Positions 36,101 to 46,926 of a DNA stretch of 64,000 nucleotides are shown in pieces. The position numbers and the translations under genes are program-made. The DNA comes from Vermamoeba vermiformis (Eukaryota; Tubulinea; Echinamoebida): contig JBEWZL010000244.1 in assembly GCA_045837725.1 (NCBI GenBank), positions 456,225 to 520,224 of the forward strand, written 5' to 3'. The stretch's first letter is position 1. Each line of letters opens with the position of its first letter. The notes beneath the pieces were generated by a model that was not told where the DNA came from, searched no databases, and saw only the letters and a program-made list of their open reading frames with translations.

Positions 36101-36649
36101 TTGCCTAAAATGGAATTTACTCCGATTGTTAAACGAGAATCTGTGCGAGTGATGGATCCGCGAATTTTTGACAACAAGTTGATGGAGCTGCGTCACAGCA
36201 TGATTCAACGGTTCTTAGAGCACCGTATTGATTATGACGCTGCTGATAACCTCTTGTTTATCGATCTCAAGGTAAGTTCAAGTGCAGATCCACAGCAGTT
36301 CATGACCGAGTTGACCCAATTCTATTTTTAGGGCATGAAACTGACTACGTTCGAGGACGTCGATAATATCATGCGCGCTATTGAGGAGCGATGCAAAGAG
36401 ATCGGCAAACAATGCTTCGCAATCATCAACTACACCACAATGCAAATGGATCGGGACGCGATCAAAGAACTTTTGAGCGCTGAACTGAAGCTGTCACGTG
36501 CTTACTTCTTGAAAGTATCGCGCTTTGCTGTGGGCAATAACCTCCGATTTAACTTGCAAGCAGTATTGCAGAAGTTGGATCCCAGTGCCGTTGTGTTCAG
36601 ATCGCTCGAAGAGGCAGTGGAAGCAGTTAATTTCAAAGCCAAGCTGTAA
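33128..36649 (+). CDS. pct: Propionate CoA-transferase (family I, Pct/YdiF type)
   Basis: About fourteen exons. The start could be ATG 33128, which adds [14 protein letters not shown], an arginine-containing mitochondrial-type leader, or ATG 33170 ([16 protein letters not shown]). The sequence follows bacterial propionate CoA-transferase along its whole length: [77 protein letters not shown], then TAEPGIIGG, where the Glu is the expected thioester-forming catalytic residue (TAESGAIGG in the Clostridium enzyme), then [43 protein letters not shown] and [15 protein letters not shown]. It moves CoA between acetyl-CoA and propionate or related acids, probably in mitochondria. The last exon (from 36332) adds about 100 residues beyond the end of the core enzyme. 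It is likely of bacterial ancestry but old, given its many introns. Confidence 0.9.
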
Positions 36650-36809
36650 TTTTGACCCATTTCTCTTTTATTGTAAATTTTGTAAAAGGATAATTTTATC
36701 GTACGAGTCAACATAAATTTGCTCGTGTAAGTTATCGGTCACGCGCGGCGCTTCATCACGCCAGGCAGCCGAGGCGCATGGGAGTGGTCACATGTGGTGC
36801 AATCGTTGG

Positions 36810-37934
36810 CTAGTCTTCTAGTCGCACAGCCACAGGTTCAACAATGGTGATGGTGGTCGCGTACTGCGCGTCGAGCGCGTAATCTCTACTAAGCACAAAG
36901 AACGACACGACAGATCCAGCAGCCAATTCAGCGTTGTGTGTTTCTCCAATGACCTGATATTCAACTGTAAGTTTCACGGAATAATTGCTGCCGGGCAAGT
37001 TGAAGTCGCTGTGAGTAGCACATCTGGTCAAAAAGATAGGAACGGCGTACAACTCGTGAACACCGCATTCAATATGAGCAGTACAAACAATATCTACAGT
37101 TAAGATAATTCATCTGAATAACTAAAGGATAGTTTATTGTTTTGCCTTAGACCAAAAGTGCAGTCCAAATTACAAGACGACTTTTGACAGTCACGTTAGA
37201 GTAAGTGTTGACCACGACTATCTGCAACAAATTGGCAACAGGAGTGGCGTCGTAAGTATCATAGTACGTCACATTGACGTTTGAAATACAATTATTTCCC
37301 AGCACATTGTTGCCGGCTACACTCTGCAACGTCAAACAACTCTTTCCGTTTCGAGACTTTTCGTTGACCGATTTGGCACGCTTTTGCATTATCGTAGATA
37401 AGGTGGGTGAATTGTTGCTGTAGACGGGACTGATTGTATACGTTAGAAGCCTTGGCTCAATGACTGCAATAGAAATTGAGTAAGACAGGCGAACGAATAT
37501 TATACTTTATTTCTATAAATAATTAACTACTTACGATTGTCCACATTAATGAAAAATTGCTGCGAACGTTCACCCGTATCTTGCGACAAGAGAAGTGTTG
37601 CGTTTACACTGAAGCCGCAAGCATTGCCAATCCATATACTGTCCGTCATGGTAATAGATGACTTATTGTAATTTGAGACTGCAAAAGCCACAATGCAGTC
37701 AATAGGTTCGCCCAAAAAATCTAAAATTACCGATTATAGAATAAGTATTGCACTATTTGTTCTTTTGGATTTGTGGTCATTACCCAAGTTAGGATTTTCT
37801 TCATAGACGCGATGGAGAATTACGCTGGATAAGATGACTGCAGCGATTGCCAAGAGGGTTGCAGTAGCCGACAAGATCTCAAAAATCTTTCGACAATTTC
37901 GCTGTTCGTGCAGAAGAGGCTCGTTTTCATTCAT
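36810..37934 (-). CDS. Type II membrane glycoprotein, unidentified
   Basis: Five exons from ATG 37934 to TAG 36810, about 290 residues. The N-terminus MNENEPLLHEQR has an acidic dileucine (ENEPLL) before a single membrane helix (LSATATLLAIAAVILSSVIL), so the rest should be luminal or outside. The ectodomain has several N-glycosylation sites (NKS, NAT, NVT, NYS) and scattered cysteines, and ends TITIVEPVAVRLED. The immunoglobulin-like beta pattern is only a guess. I do not recognise the family. The dileucine hints at endolysosomal sorting. Confidence 0.65.
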
Positions 37935-38274
37935 GGTGTGTTGCTTTCTAATATTAGAAATATAATAAACCCTAAATTGGTAATCAATTTATTTCTAGTC
38001 GTAAGAATAAATTGTGCGGCCTCCGTCGATTTTACCCTTGCCTCTTGTTAACGTAGTATAATTCTGCGTATAAGGGTTTGATAACATGAAAGAACCATAG
38101 AAGATATGAAGTTACTCCCAAAATAGCCCGGATTACGAAAATTCAGATCTCTTACGGGTAATACTTTTTTTATGTTTTGAAAGAAAAGGTTTCGGTGTAG
38201 TACAGGTTTCAATATTCTGTATCTTCAATTCAGTAGAACCGAAGGTCCGTTACCGATGCAAAACTTTGAAAGTT
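37935..38274. other. Intergenic stretch, nothing assigned
   Basis: About 340 nt between two minus-strand genes; AT-rich, no open frame or repeat of note. Confidence 0.35.
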
Positions 38275-39441
38275 TTAGCTACTTTCTCGTTGAGCTTTAA
38301 ACGCGCGACAATAGATATCAAGTTCTTGCAACAAGCCAATGCGCTTTGGTTTCCAGCCCAATTCTCTACGTGCTTTCTCACCGACTACGCGAATCGAAAC
38401 GTCGGTGAGTTTGAGGCTAGAAGCTATTATTAAAATCGAGGTACGAAATACAGGGAAATTTTTACTCACAAGAACTGCTCTGGTCGGAGATCGTTGACGT
38501 CAACGTACTTAATGCGTCCTTTCCATCCTGCTGCCTTTGCAGCGGCCACTTGGAGTTGTTCATAATCAATGTATTCCGACGCAACATCATACAACTACAA
38601 AAAGTTAGTCCGCGCTTAAATAATATTCGTTAATTTAACGATGGAAATTTCGCTGTATAATATTTGAACTTGCTTTGCCATAAGCTCCTGTCTCGACCAA
38701 TAAAACATAAGCATCAGCCAAATCCTTTACGTGCACCACACTGTAGGGCTTATGAGGCTTGCCATAGATCGGGAGATCATCGTTTTCACCAACAGAAAAA
38801 GCGGCATGCAAAAATCTAGTCTCAGGAATACCTCCGTTGACATTGCCGTCGAGGCCGTACACTCCACCAGGTCTGATAATATTGCCTTTGAAGCTCTCGT
38901 TGGTGGTAATGACCTCTTCCGCTTGGGCTCGCTCGAGTAATCCGGGGATAGGGAAATTGGCACTAACTACTGGGCGGGTTCGTTCGACAGCCAATGCTGG
39001 TGAATCAGCGTGCAACAAAATACCCGAAGTTCCGATGTATTGGTGTTGGTAGTTGCGATTTTTCTCGGTTTTGTTCAGCTCGACAAGATACTTGATAATA
39101 TTTTGATCCATTCCGGAGGTATCTACCACCGAAATCGCTTCGTTGACAGCATTCTTGAACTCTTCGGTAGGTTGGTTGATATCACTTTACAAAAATGAAT
39201 TAATTAACTTTTTTAAGTACGCCCAGGAAACGGTGGTATGCTTACAGCAGAATGATTGGCAAAATTTCGTTTTGAAGCAACATCGGTGCAAAGTCTGACT
39301 TTCTGATGACACCGTAGACACGATAGCCCGCTATATTGAGCTTAATATTATTATGATTTGATATATACTACCTTCTCGAAGTGCAAAAGCCACGTAACGA
39401 CCAATGTAACCGGATGCTCCGTAGACGACGACAGAGGACAT
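38275..39441 (-). CDS. NAD(P)-dependent epimerase/dehydratase-like protein
   Basis: Five or six exons from ATG 39441 to TAA 38275. The N-terminus MSSVVVYGASGYIGRYVA is a classic Rossmann GxxGxxG nucleotide site of the extended SDR / NmrA type. Later landmarks are YIGTSGILLH (in place of the usual catalytic Ser region), NIIRPGGVYG (the RPxxVYG motif), HVKDLADAYVLLVE and the end GEKARRELGWKPKR, as in nucleoside-diphosphate-sugar epimerases and plant reductases. I do not see a clear YxxxK active site, so the enzyme may be atypical or a redox sensor. The substrate is unknown. Confidence 0.8.
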
Positions 39442-40151
39442 TTTGATTGAGTATTAGAAGAGAACTGTTGTTACTAAACTCGCTGCCGAAACTCTTTAAG
39501 AGTACTTCTAAATAAGGAAGAACGGCGAAATAGAACAGTTTCTCCTTTTTTCCGAACCGGTCTCGAGAGGAGGCGATTGTGCCATTACCAAAATTGGATT
39601 TTGCAGGGAGATTTCCCTACTTTAATAAGATCAATACGGCCGATAACCATGATAAATCACGGAGAAGAGGATAAACGACTCGAATACGACAAGTTGGCTG
39701 CTGAAATCTGGCTCCCACCATAAGCCTATTTGTCAAATATTCAAACCAACAGATGAAAATTCTAAAAATTAAATTCTCGTGTCTAAAAATTCGCCAATAT
39801 CAAACAATTAGCCCAAAATACGGTACTCACGTAACGAAGCTTCAGTATAATTACCAGCCACTAAGTTGTCCGTTTCAACCCAAATCTGATCCGATTATTG
39901 CTTATTGCGCTTCCTTCGTTCTTTAGGTGGATTTGTACTGTAATATATCTTACTAGATTTATAACAGCTCTTGCAGCATCCTCTTGTGAGTGATTCTATT
40001 TGTGGTGTTCGGGAATTCTAATTTTGAAAATTAACAAAATTACGGGTTCAGATCGAATTATGATTTACGCCTTTTACTCTAAAAATTCTTTATTTAGGTG
40101 GGATTATTATACAGAGGAGGCAATGGTCGGGTGACAGAAGATCTAAGCTGG
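39442..40151. other. Long intergenic stretch, nothing seen
   Basis: About 710 nt, AT-rich, no open frame above 60 codons and no repeat that I can recognise. Confidence 0.35.
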
Positions 40152-40313
40152 TTAAAACTTTCGCTTGCCCTTGCTCCTCTTCTTGGGGCCACCCTTTCGA
40201 TCGCTATCGCTGTCGTACATGCTCTGTTGCATGCGCTTCGTTTGTTTGCGTAAGTCCTTCATGTCCTTCTCGACTTGTCTCATCATGCGGTCCGCACTTG
40301 CTTGAGCGCCCAT
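40152..40313 (-). CDS. Small basic protein with N-myristoylation motif (53 residues)
   Basis: An uninterrupted frame runs from ATG 40313 to TAA 40152. It begins MGAQASADRMMRQVEKDMKD: Gly2 with Ser6 fits the N-myristoyltransferase consensus, and the next 30 residues are a charged amphipathic helix. After DSDSDR the tail is very basic (GGPKKRSKGKRKF). A lipid plus a polybasic patch is the usual recipe for inner-membrane-leaflet attachment. Composition strongly favours a real gene. The family is not recognised. Confidence 0.6.
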   Translation of the reverse strand: MGAQASADRMMRQVEKDMKDLRKQTKRMQQSMYDSDSDRKGGPKKRSKGKRKF

Positions 40314-40703
40314 TTGCGTTGTTGTTGCTAGTTAGTGTTGTGTGAATGAACAGAAAGTGCTGGCCAGATATTTATAGTTTTGTGGACTGGACACCGAACG
40401 CCTGTCATGTCGCGTGGAATTGCCCAATTTTCGTGTTTCACACCTTGGAATTCCAAAATGCTCGTTGCAAGAGTACTATGCCCAATGTAATTTATATACT
40501 GTGGTTTGTACCCTATGAATCATGCACCATTAATTCCCAATGGGTTCGCCAGAGCAAAAATAAATTGTATCCTTTCAGTCGCGCATTTTTCGCAAACATT
40601 CAGCGTGGAAACAACGCGCAAGTTGGTCCTTCATCAAGATGCAGCGCTTTTTATATAGAGTGATTGATTTTTGTTAAAAAGTCTGCTAGTTTTACGAACG
40701 AAA
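40314..40703. promoter_or_regulatory. Divergent intergenic region with an open frame
   Basis: Lies between the 53-residue protein gene (-) and the actin-like gene (+). An ATG-started frame of 105 codons (40346-40663) covers most of it, with no family resemblance and non-coding-like composition (many Cys, Trp, Asn); I regard it as probably chance. Confidence 0.35.
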
Positions 40704-42221
40704 ATGGCCGAAGATATGCTGGATTCGGTCGTTATCGACTTAGGCTCAAGTAAATACACGAATATATACACAACTTAAAAACATTACATCCATTCAGATG
40801 AATGAGAAAGGGGGTGAAAGTGAGAATTAATTTTTTTAAATTTAATTAAATTTAATTTTTTTTGAACTGAGCATTGCCCCTACGATTACCATCTACTTGA
40901 CACTAAGGATATAAAATATAAAATTCAATAAATTTTGACAGGCATTGTTAAGGCCGGATTTGCCAACAACGACGCACCCTTTGCCGTATTTCCCAATATT
41001 TATGGTTGTTTAAATCGACCTGCCGTGCAATCAGGAGTCAGCGGCAAAGAGAAATGTAAGTGACAGATACCAGATTCTTTGGTCTAACCTTCCTGCAGAT
41101 GTCGGAGATCACGCACAAAGTGTACGTGGGGTGTTAACTCTACGCCACCCTATGGATCGCGGTATAGTTAACGACTGGGTAGCAATGGGGGGCGTCATTC
41201 ATCACACACTTTACAACGAAATGCAGGCTGGGGATTTATATCCGACGTTGTTCACTGAACGGCCGTTCACGCCGATTTCTCAACGCGAGAGATTTTGTGT
41301 TATGATGTTTGAAAGATATGACACACCTGCTGTATCATTCGCAATGCCTGAAGTTCTCGCTGCGTGGGCGTCTGGAAGAAATACGGCGCTTGTGGTCGAC
41401 GTTGGTGAGCAGTTTTGTCTGACTGCCAGTCAATTAATAATTTCATCTTATAGGCCACGGAGTCATGACTATCATGCCTATTGTTAACGGTTGTATCATT
41501 CGATCGGGAGTTGTTCGCGCCGACTTCGGTGGAGCAGATCTCACGAATTACTTACAAAGACTTTTAACCGAAAGAGGGTGAGCCCAACACTACTTTATTA
41601 GCTTGTAATGTTAATTTCGTACTTAGTTATTATTTCACTTCTTCGCGAGAAACAGAAATAATACGTGACATGAAAGAAAAGTTGTGTTACGTGCCGCTAG
41701 ATTATGAAAGTGAACTGCAAACTTCATTGTGTTCCGTACTACTTAAAAAGGATTACGAGATGCCTGATGGGAATATAATCTCGATAGGTAATTGTAGGAA
41801 TAGCAGCGCAGATCTGCTAAAACGTTTTTTTTGAGCAGACAGCGAAAGGTTTAGATGTCCCGAAGCTTTATTTCAGCCCTCATTAATCGGCAAAGAGTAT
41901 CTAGGAATTCATCAACTGATAGAAGCCTCGATAAACAGGATAGAACAAGATGTACGAGATCCGCTAATAAGCAACATCGTTTTGGCGGGCGGAACAACGA
42001 TGTTACCAGGTTTTGCCGATCGATTGCACAAAGAATTAACTAATTTGATGCCGGTCAGTGCAAAAGTAAGAGTCGTTGCAGCGCCGGAGCGGAAATATTC
42101 TCCGTGGATCGGCGGATCTCTTATGGCATCGCTCTCATCAATGAGACACGCTTGGTTCACCAAAGTAGAATACGAAGAGCACGGACCATCGTATTCGAGA
42201 AAGAAATGTCTATATTTGTAA
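40704..42221 (+). CDS. Divergent actin / actin-like protein
   Basis: Seven exons from ATG 40704 to TAA 42221. Actin landmarks in order are VVIDLGS, GIVKAGFANNDAPFAVFPNI, VGDHAQSVRGVLTLRHPM, MFERYDTPAVSFAMPEVLA, the second phosphate loop VVDV-GHGVMTIMPI, DFGGADLTNYLQRLLTERG, IIRDMKEKLCYVPLDYESE, RFRCPEALFQPSLIGKE, VLAGGTTMLPGFADRL, PERKYSPWIGGSLMAS and the end KKCLYL. It is actin-length and keeps the nucleotide-binding loops, but differs from conventional actin in subdomain 2 and at many surface sites. GCLNRPAVQSG replaces the highly conserved GRPRHQGV-type loop, and the tail ends KCLYL rather than KCF. It is probably a specialised actin; polymerisation cannot be judged. Confidence 0.88.
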
Positions 42222-42237
42222 ATATAAAAACGGTGTT

Positions 42238-43899
42238 TTAGTTATTCAAGGATAACTTTTCAAACAGCGTGTCGGGCAATAGCTGCTGTAATTGTCCTGC
42301 ATCCAAGTTCGCTTTGTTTTTGCGCAGGTATTCCAAACAAAGATTTGCTAATGTTCCAACTTCTTTTAATTTCAGTTCGATTAATTTTCCTCCCTTTCCA
42401 AGCCTTTAAATATTGTTAGAATAAGTAATACAGTTAATATGGTTACATACCAGCTGCTAGTACAATAGTGCGTGAATAAATAACGCCCGTCAATTGAAAA
42501 TACGAGGCCGTTATTAATTAGTTCAGATCCTTCCGGGAACGCGAACGTTTGTACGATGCTAAATGTAGTGTAGTCGACCACAAATATCTTCATTTGACGT
42601 GCAGCTGTAAAGACCATGATCGGCACCGAGGCTTTTGGATAAAATTTGACGACTTCAATTGATTTGGAACTTGAATAGTAATTCAAATCATTAATTTGAC
42701 TTTGACTCTGAGTATTTTGATATGTCGCTTGGAGCTTAATTTGAAGATCATCGCCCAGTTCTTTAAATGAAAACAAGTAGCACTCGCCAAATTCGCACGT
42801 GACCGCAAAACATGACTCGTCAGGTGCCCAATCGGCGGTGTGACAGTTGCCTTGGATAAGAATGGCTGTTATTAACTCCGTTCGATTATAAATAGCAAGG
42901 TTGATAGCTCACCTGACACGCCCATAGTTCGCCTAAGTTTGTAAGTGCAGTGCTCACCGTTTGGTATAATTTCGTACACGTAGATCTCGAACGACTTGTT
43001 AGCCTCTTGAAGTAACTAAAAAGAGGATTACCTCTAGTTTGTCGCCAATTCCAATAAAAAATCGCTGGCTGGGCGAAATCTGAAGTTGTCAGTAATTTTA
43101 TTGTTTGGATCCTATACTTACCGCTACTCCTCCCAGACACGTGCGATATTCTGGAAGTGGCGTGGGAATAGAATTAATGAGAGTCATAGAACCGATTTCG
43201 TAGGCTGAATAGGCCGATTAATACAAAATTCTGAAGATCGTAAGAGTCTTACTTTCGAGACCCAGAGAATAGCTGTTACTTGCGACCATAACATAGTCTT
43301 TGCCATTATATTCATAAAAACAAAATCCGTTCTTCATGTTTGAGGTGTGTCGATGCACTGCCTCGTGTCTAAGCAAATCTGATTAATTTCGGTCTTAAAT
43401 TGTGGATGTCAAAAAGCACTTACTTTGTCTCACTATGTAGCGTAACTTTAATAACGTCTCCGTTCGTGCTACCAATAAACAAGTGGTTTTTATATGCTTT
43501 TAAGGCTGAGATACGGCCATAGTCTACCTCTTCGTATTTATAAATCTCCTTCAGCTAAATAAATGAATTAATTTGGGATTATTTTTAATGTGCACGTACC
43601 TCTTTAGTTTCTCGGTTGTAAGCATGAATGTGCTGTTTTGAGGCAAGGAAAATTAATTTAGGAAAATAGGGAGTGGATGTCATTCGGTCCAACAACTGGG
43701 GATGACCATAAAAACCATAATCCGGTGTGTCCGTTATATTTTGGCAAATTTTTTTATCGTTAAAAGCCAACGGTTCGAAGTACTGCCTCGGATCTTCCAC
43801 TATCACCACCCGATCAATAATATTTTTCTTTTCGTCAGTATAATTAAGTTGTGGAAAATCCGTTGGCTTCGGGAAATACTCGTAATTTTCTTCTTCCAT
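42238..43899 (-). CDS. WD40-repeat protein with C-terminal helical motif
   Basis: About nine exons from ATG 43899 (MEEENYEYFPKPTDFPQLNY) to TAA 42238. Repeated beta-propeller blades are visible: KLIFLASKQHIHAYNRETKE, HLFIGSTNGDVIKVTL, KDYVMVASNSYSLGLE, HTADWAPDESCFAVTCEFGE, VPIMVFTAARQMKIFVVDY and LVFSIDGRYLFTH. The end, LANLCLEYLRKNKANLDAGQ then LLPDTLFEKL, has the look of the short helical motif found in adaptor proteins of ubiquitin ligases (LP-x-x-L), though this is a guess. The stop lies 16 nt from the actin-like stop, so the two transcripts must overlap in their 3' untranslated parts. Confidence 0.72.
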
Positions 43900-44022
43900 T
43901 GTTGTATTCAAATTGTGGAATGAACAAAGTTGGAATTCTGATCGTGACAAAAGTTACACGCGGACTTCAAAAACAATAATTTAATAATACAATCAAACGA
44001 CTTATCTACAATTAACCATCAA

Positions 44023-46749
44023 CTACTGCTTGTTATATTGCTCCATGATAACATCAGCCCACGTGTTCGGATCTTGGTTCTCGATCTGTTGGAACACGCT
44101 CTCTTTGTCTATTGAAACGACCTTGCCAGCAGCCATCATATTCAACTTCAATGCTAGAAACATCCAAGTAAACAAGAGCGACTTGAGACGAGTTCTTTCC
44201 GCATCGACAACTTCGCTGGATGCGCCCAAAGTGTTGCTACTTCCGTTTGAGACCGCAGCGCTTCCGTTGGTGTTTGTATTACTGGCGTTCTTAGATTTGT
44301 TCTGAAGACTTTGCACTTGTTTCTTCAAGTTGTTGACTTGCTGTTCGAATTGACGACGTTGTTTTTCAGCGTCACCGTACTGTTTGCGCATGCGATTGAG
44401 GTCATCGCGCAACTGGTTGTAGTTTTTCATCTTCTTTTCCAGACCGGTTATATGTTGCTTGTACTTGGCTTCGACTTGTTTAGTAATCTCCGCTTCAACT
44501 AAATAAATAGTAAGTTACTATTCACGTGCTCAATTGATGCATTAGGTACTTACTCTTCGCGGTGTCGCTATTGTTATTGTTAGCTGCTTGAGCCTTGAGC
44601 GTCTCGAGCTCCCTCTTCGTGTTGGCGAGTTCAGTGTCAAGCTTCTTTTTGGCGGCCAACTCTTCTTCTAGAACGGACAGTTTGGCCTCAAGTGCAGCTC
44701 GCTCAATGTTCGAAGCCTGAGAGCTACCTCGTCTCTTCGAAGTCAAATCATTGAGCTGCTTTCGCAAGGCTTCGGTCGTCTTCTGTTCGCTCTCGAGTTG
44801 CTTTTTCATCGCGGTAACAACAGGTCCTTCAGTGTTGTTGTCATTTCCGCGACCGCTGCCATTGCTGTTCGATCGCTTAGGCGAGTCTGTCACGGACTTT
44901 TTAAGCGACGCTACTTCATCTTGTAACTTCTTTCTAGCGTCCTTTGACTGCTCAAGTTCTTGCGTCAATGTTTCAATTTGTTTTTTCAATGCAGCAGTGT
45001 TGTCTTTGGTGCCATTAGCGCTGCTTGGTGCTGACGATTGAGCCTTTGAGAGTTCAGCGGAGAGCTTGTTCTTCTCTTCAGTCAGCTTTAGTACTTCTTG
45101 AACGTACTTGTTTTGATCTTGAACGGCTTTGTTCTTCTCTTCGGACAGAAGAGCAATTTCTCCCTCGAGCTTCTTCTTGTCAGCGTTGAGCTGAGACTCA
45201 ACCTTGTCCTTGGCCTGCTTGGCCTTTTCATTCTCGCTCTTAGCCACGGTGAGCTCTTCTTTTAACTTCGCCATCTCGGCTGCGAGCTTGTTCTTTTCTT
45301 CAACAGCTGCGGCACGATCTTTTTTCTCCTTGCCGAGTTCAGCGTTCGCTGAATCACGTTCTTTTGTCGCTTGATCGAGACTCGAAGACAATTTTTTGTT
45401 TTCTTGAGTCTTTTCGTTGAGCTTGGCATCAGAGGCCTTGAGCTTTTTCTCAAGGTCGATTTGCGTGGCAATTTCAACGCCCAATTGATCCTCGACCATC
45501 TTAATGTACGTCTCGAGGACGGTTTTCTCCTTGATTTCGTTGTTAAGTCGGGCTTCGAGTTCTTTTTCTCGTTTCAGTGACTCTTCGTAGTTCTTTTGCA
45601 CGCGATCGAAGACGATATCCAAGTGCTCTTCACCGGTCATAATCAGCTCTTTTTCCTTTTCGTTCAAATTGACGGGTTCTTCGATGTTGACAGGTTTTTC
45701 CTAGCTTCACGTCAATAAGCGTGCCACCGGTAACAAAGCTTCTATTACTTACTTCGTAGAAGAAGGGGAAATACTCGATCATATCGCGCACGATAAGCAC
45801 CACGCTGCCTGAGTCGCGCATCATTGACTCCAAGTCCTCGCCTGCGTTCAATGTCAGCGCGCTAATTCCGGGTTTATTACATAAATTACATACCTTCTTT
45901 GCGCAATATGCTTGGGCCAATGACGACTGATAAATTCTCTGAGGTCATTTTATTCACTTTTGACTTTCTCTGTGGGGTGTCAAATGTCAATTTTGATTAA
46001 AATTCAAAACTATTTGGTACGCACCTGAATAGCGTATAATAAGAATAATAGTGACTTAATGACACGCTTGTTTGTTTCTGGCATTGAGCTAGTTATTACG
46101 GCTTTAATAATCGTCAATCTTTTCTTTGTGTCATCGCTCATCTCGTGTGCGGTGTGGATCAAATATCCGTATAAATTGAATGGAATTAAGGGTTCTACAA
46201 TATTATTAGATATTACCACTAAAATAGTAAATATACTTGCCGTGAAGCTTGCGCAGTAGTTGCTTCAAACATCCGGCGACATCATGCACATCATATTGAT
46301 TGAGATCGATGTCGTCGCTTGCTATAACAATATTTTAGAAATTTATAATGAATTAATAGCGTGGCAGGCTTACGATTTTTGCTGATCGCTTTTTTCAATT
46401 CATTGATGCGATCTGCGCTTCCAGAAACACGAAAAACTCCTTCAACATCCAAAGCTGGTTTTAAATGATCAGAAATAATATCTCCATATAAAAAAATTGC
46501 ATGAATCAATTCAATTTAAAATTTAATTGATTGAATATTTATACTTTTTAATACACACCTATTTTTTCTAAATGTTGTTGCAACCGTAAAAAGGCAGGCT
46601 CTAAATCGCTCAATGTTAACGGGGCTTTTTTCTTCTTGCCAACCGTTTTGGCGATTTTGGATTTGAATTTCTCCTGTAACCCCAGATCAGTAATCTTGAG
46701 CTTATTCACGGGCAGTATTACTCACCACCAGATTTCCACCTTCACTCAT
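44023..46749 (-). CDS. RhoGAP domain protein with long coiled coil
   Basis: Exons from ATG 46749 (MSEGGNLV) to TAG 44023. The N-terminal half is a RhoGAP domain: VEGVFRVSGSADRINELKKA has the arginine finger, followed by DVAGCLKQLLRKL, EPLIPFNLYGYLI, NLLFLLYAIQ-like helix and MTSENLSVVIGPSILR. After EDLESMMRDSGSVVLIVRDM comes a coiled coil of about 400 residues (Glu/Lys/Leu heptads from about 45670 to 44560), and a helical C-terminus with LKSLLFTWMFLALKLNMMAA. It should switch off Rho/Rac GTPases and act on the cytoskeleton; the coil suggests a dimer or scaffold. Layout resembles human ARHGAP22/24/25 without the PH domain. Confidence 0.85.
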
Positions 46750-46926
46750 TGTATTGACGCTGTAGAAAAAAACGGTAATAAATTTTGGCAAACGCTGAGT
46801 AAAATCTTGCGGCTAAAAATACTTTGCGCAATCGAGAATCAAGGACGCGACACAAGGTAATTATATTCATGAGTTATTAGTGATATTCAGTTGATTGTTT
46901 ACTTAAAAAAAAGTTGTGCCTCAAAT

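Noticed and set aside
40346-40663. 105-codon ATG-started plus-strand frame
   Set aside because: It fills a divergent promoter, has no family resemblance or intron signals, and its composition is unlike the neighbouring genes.
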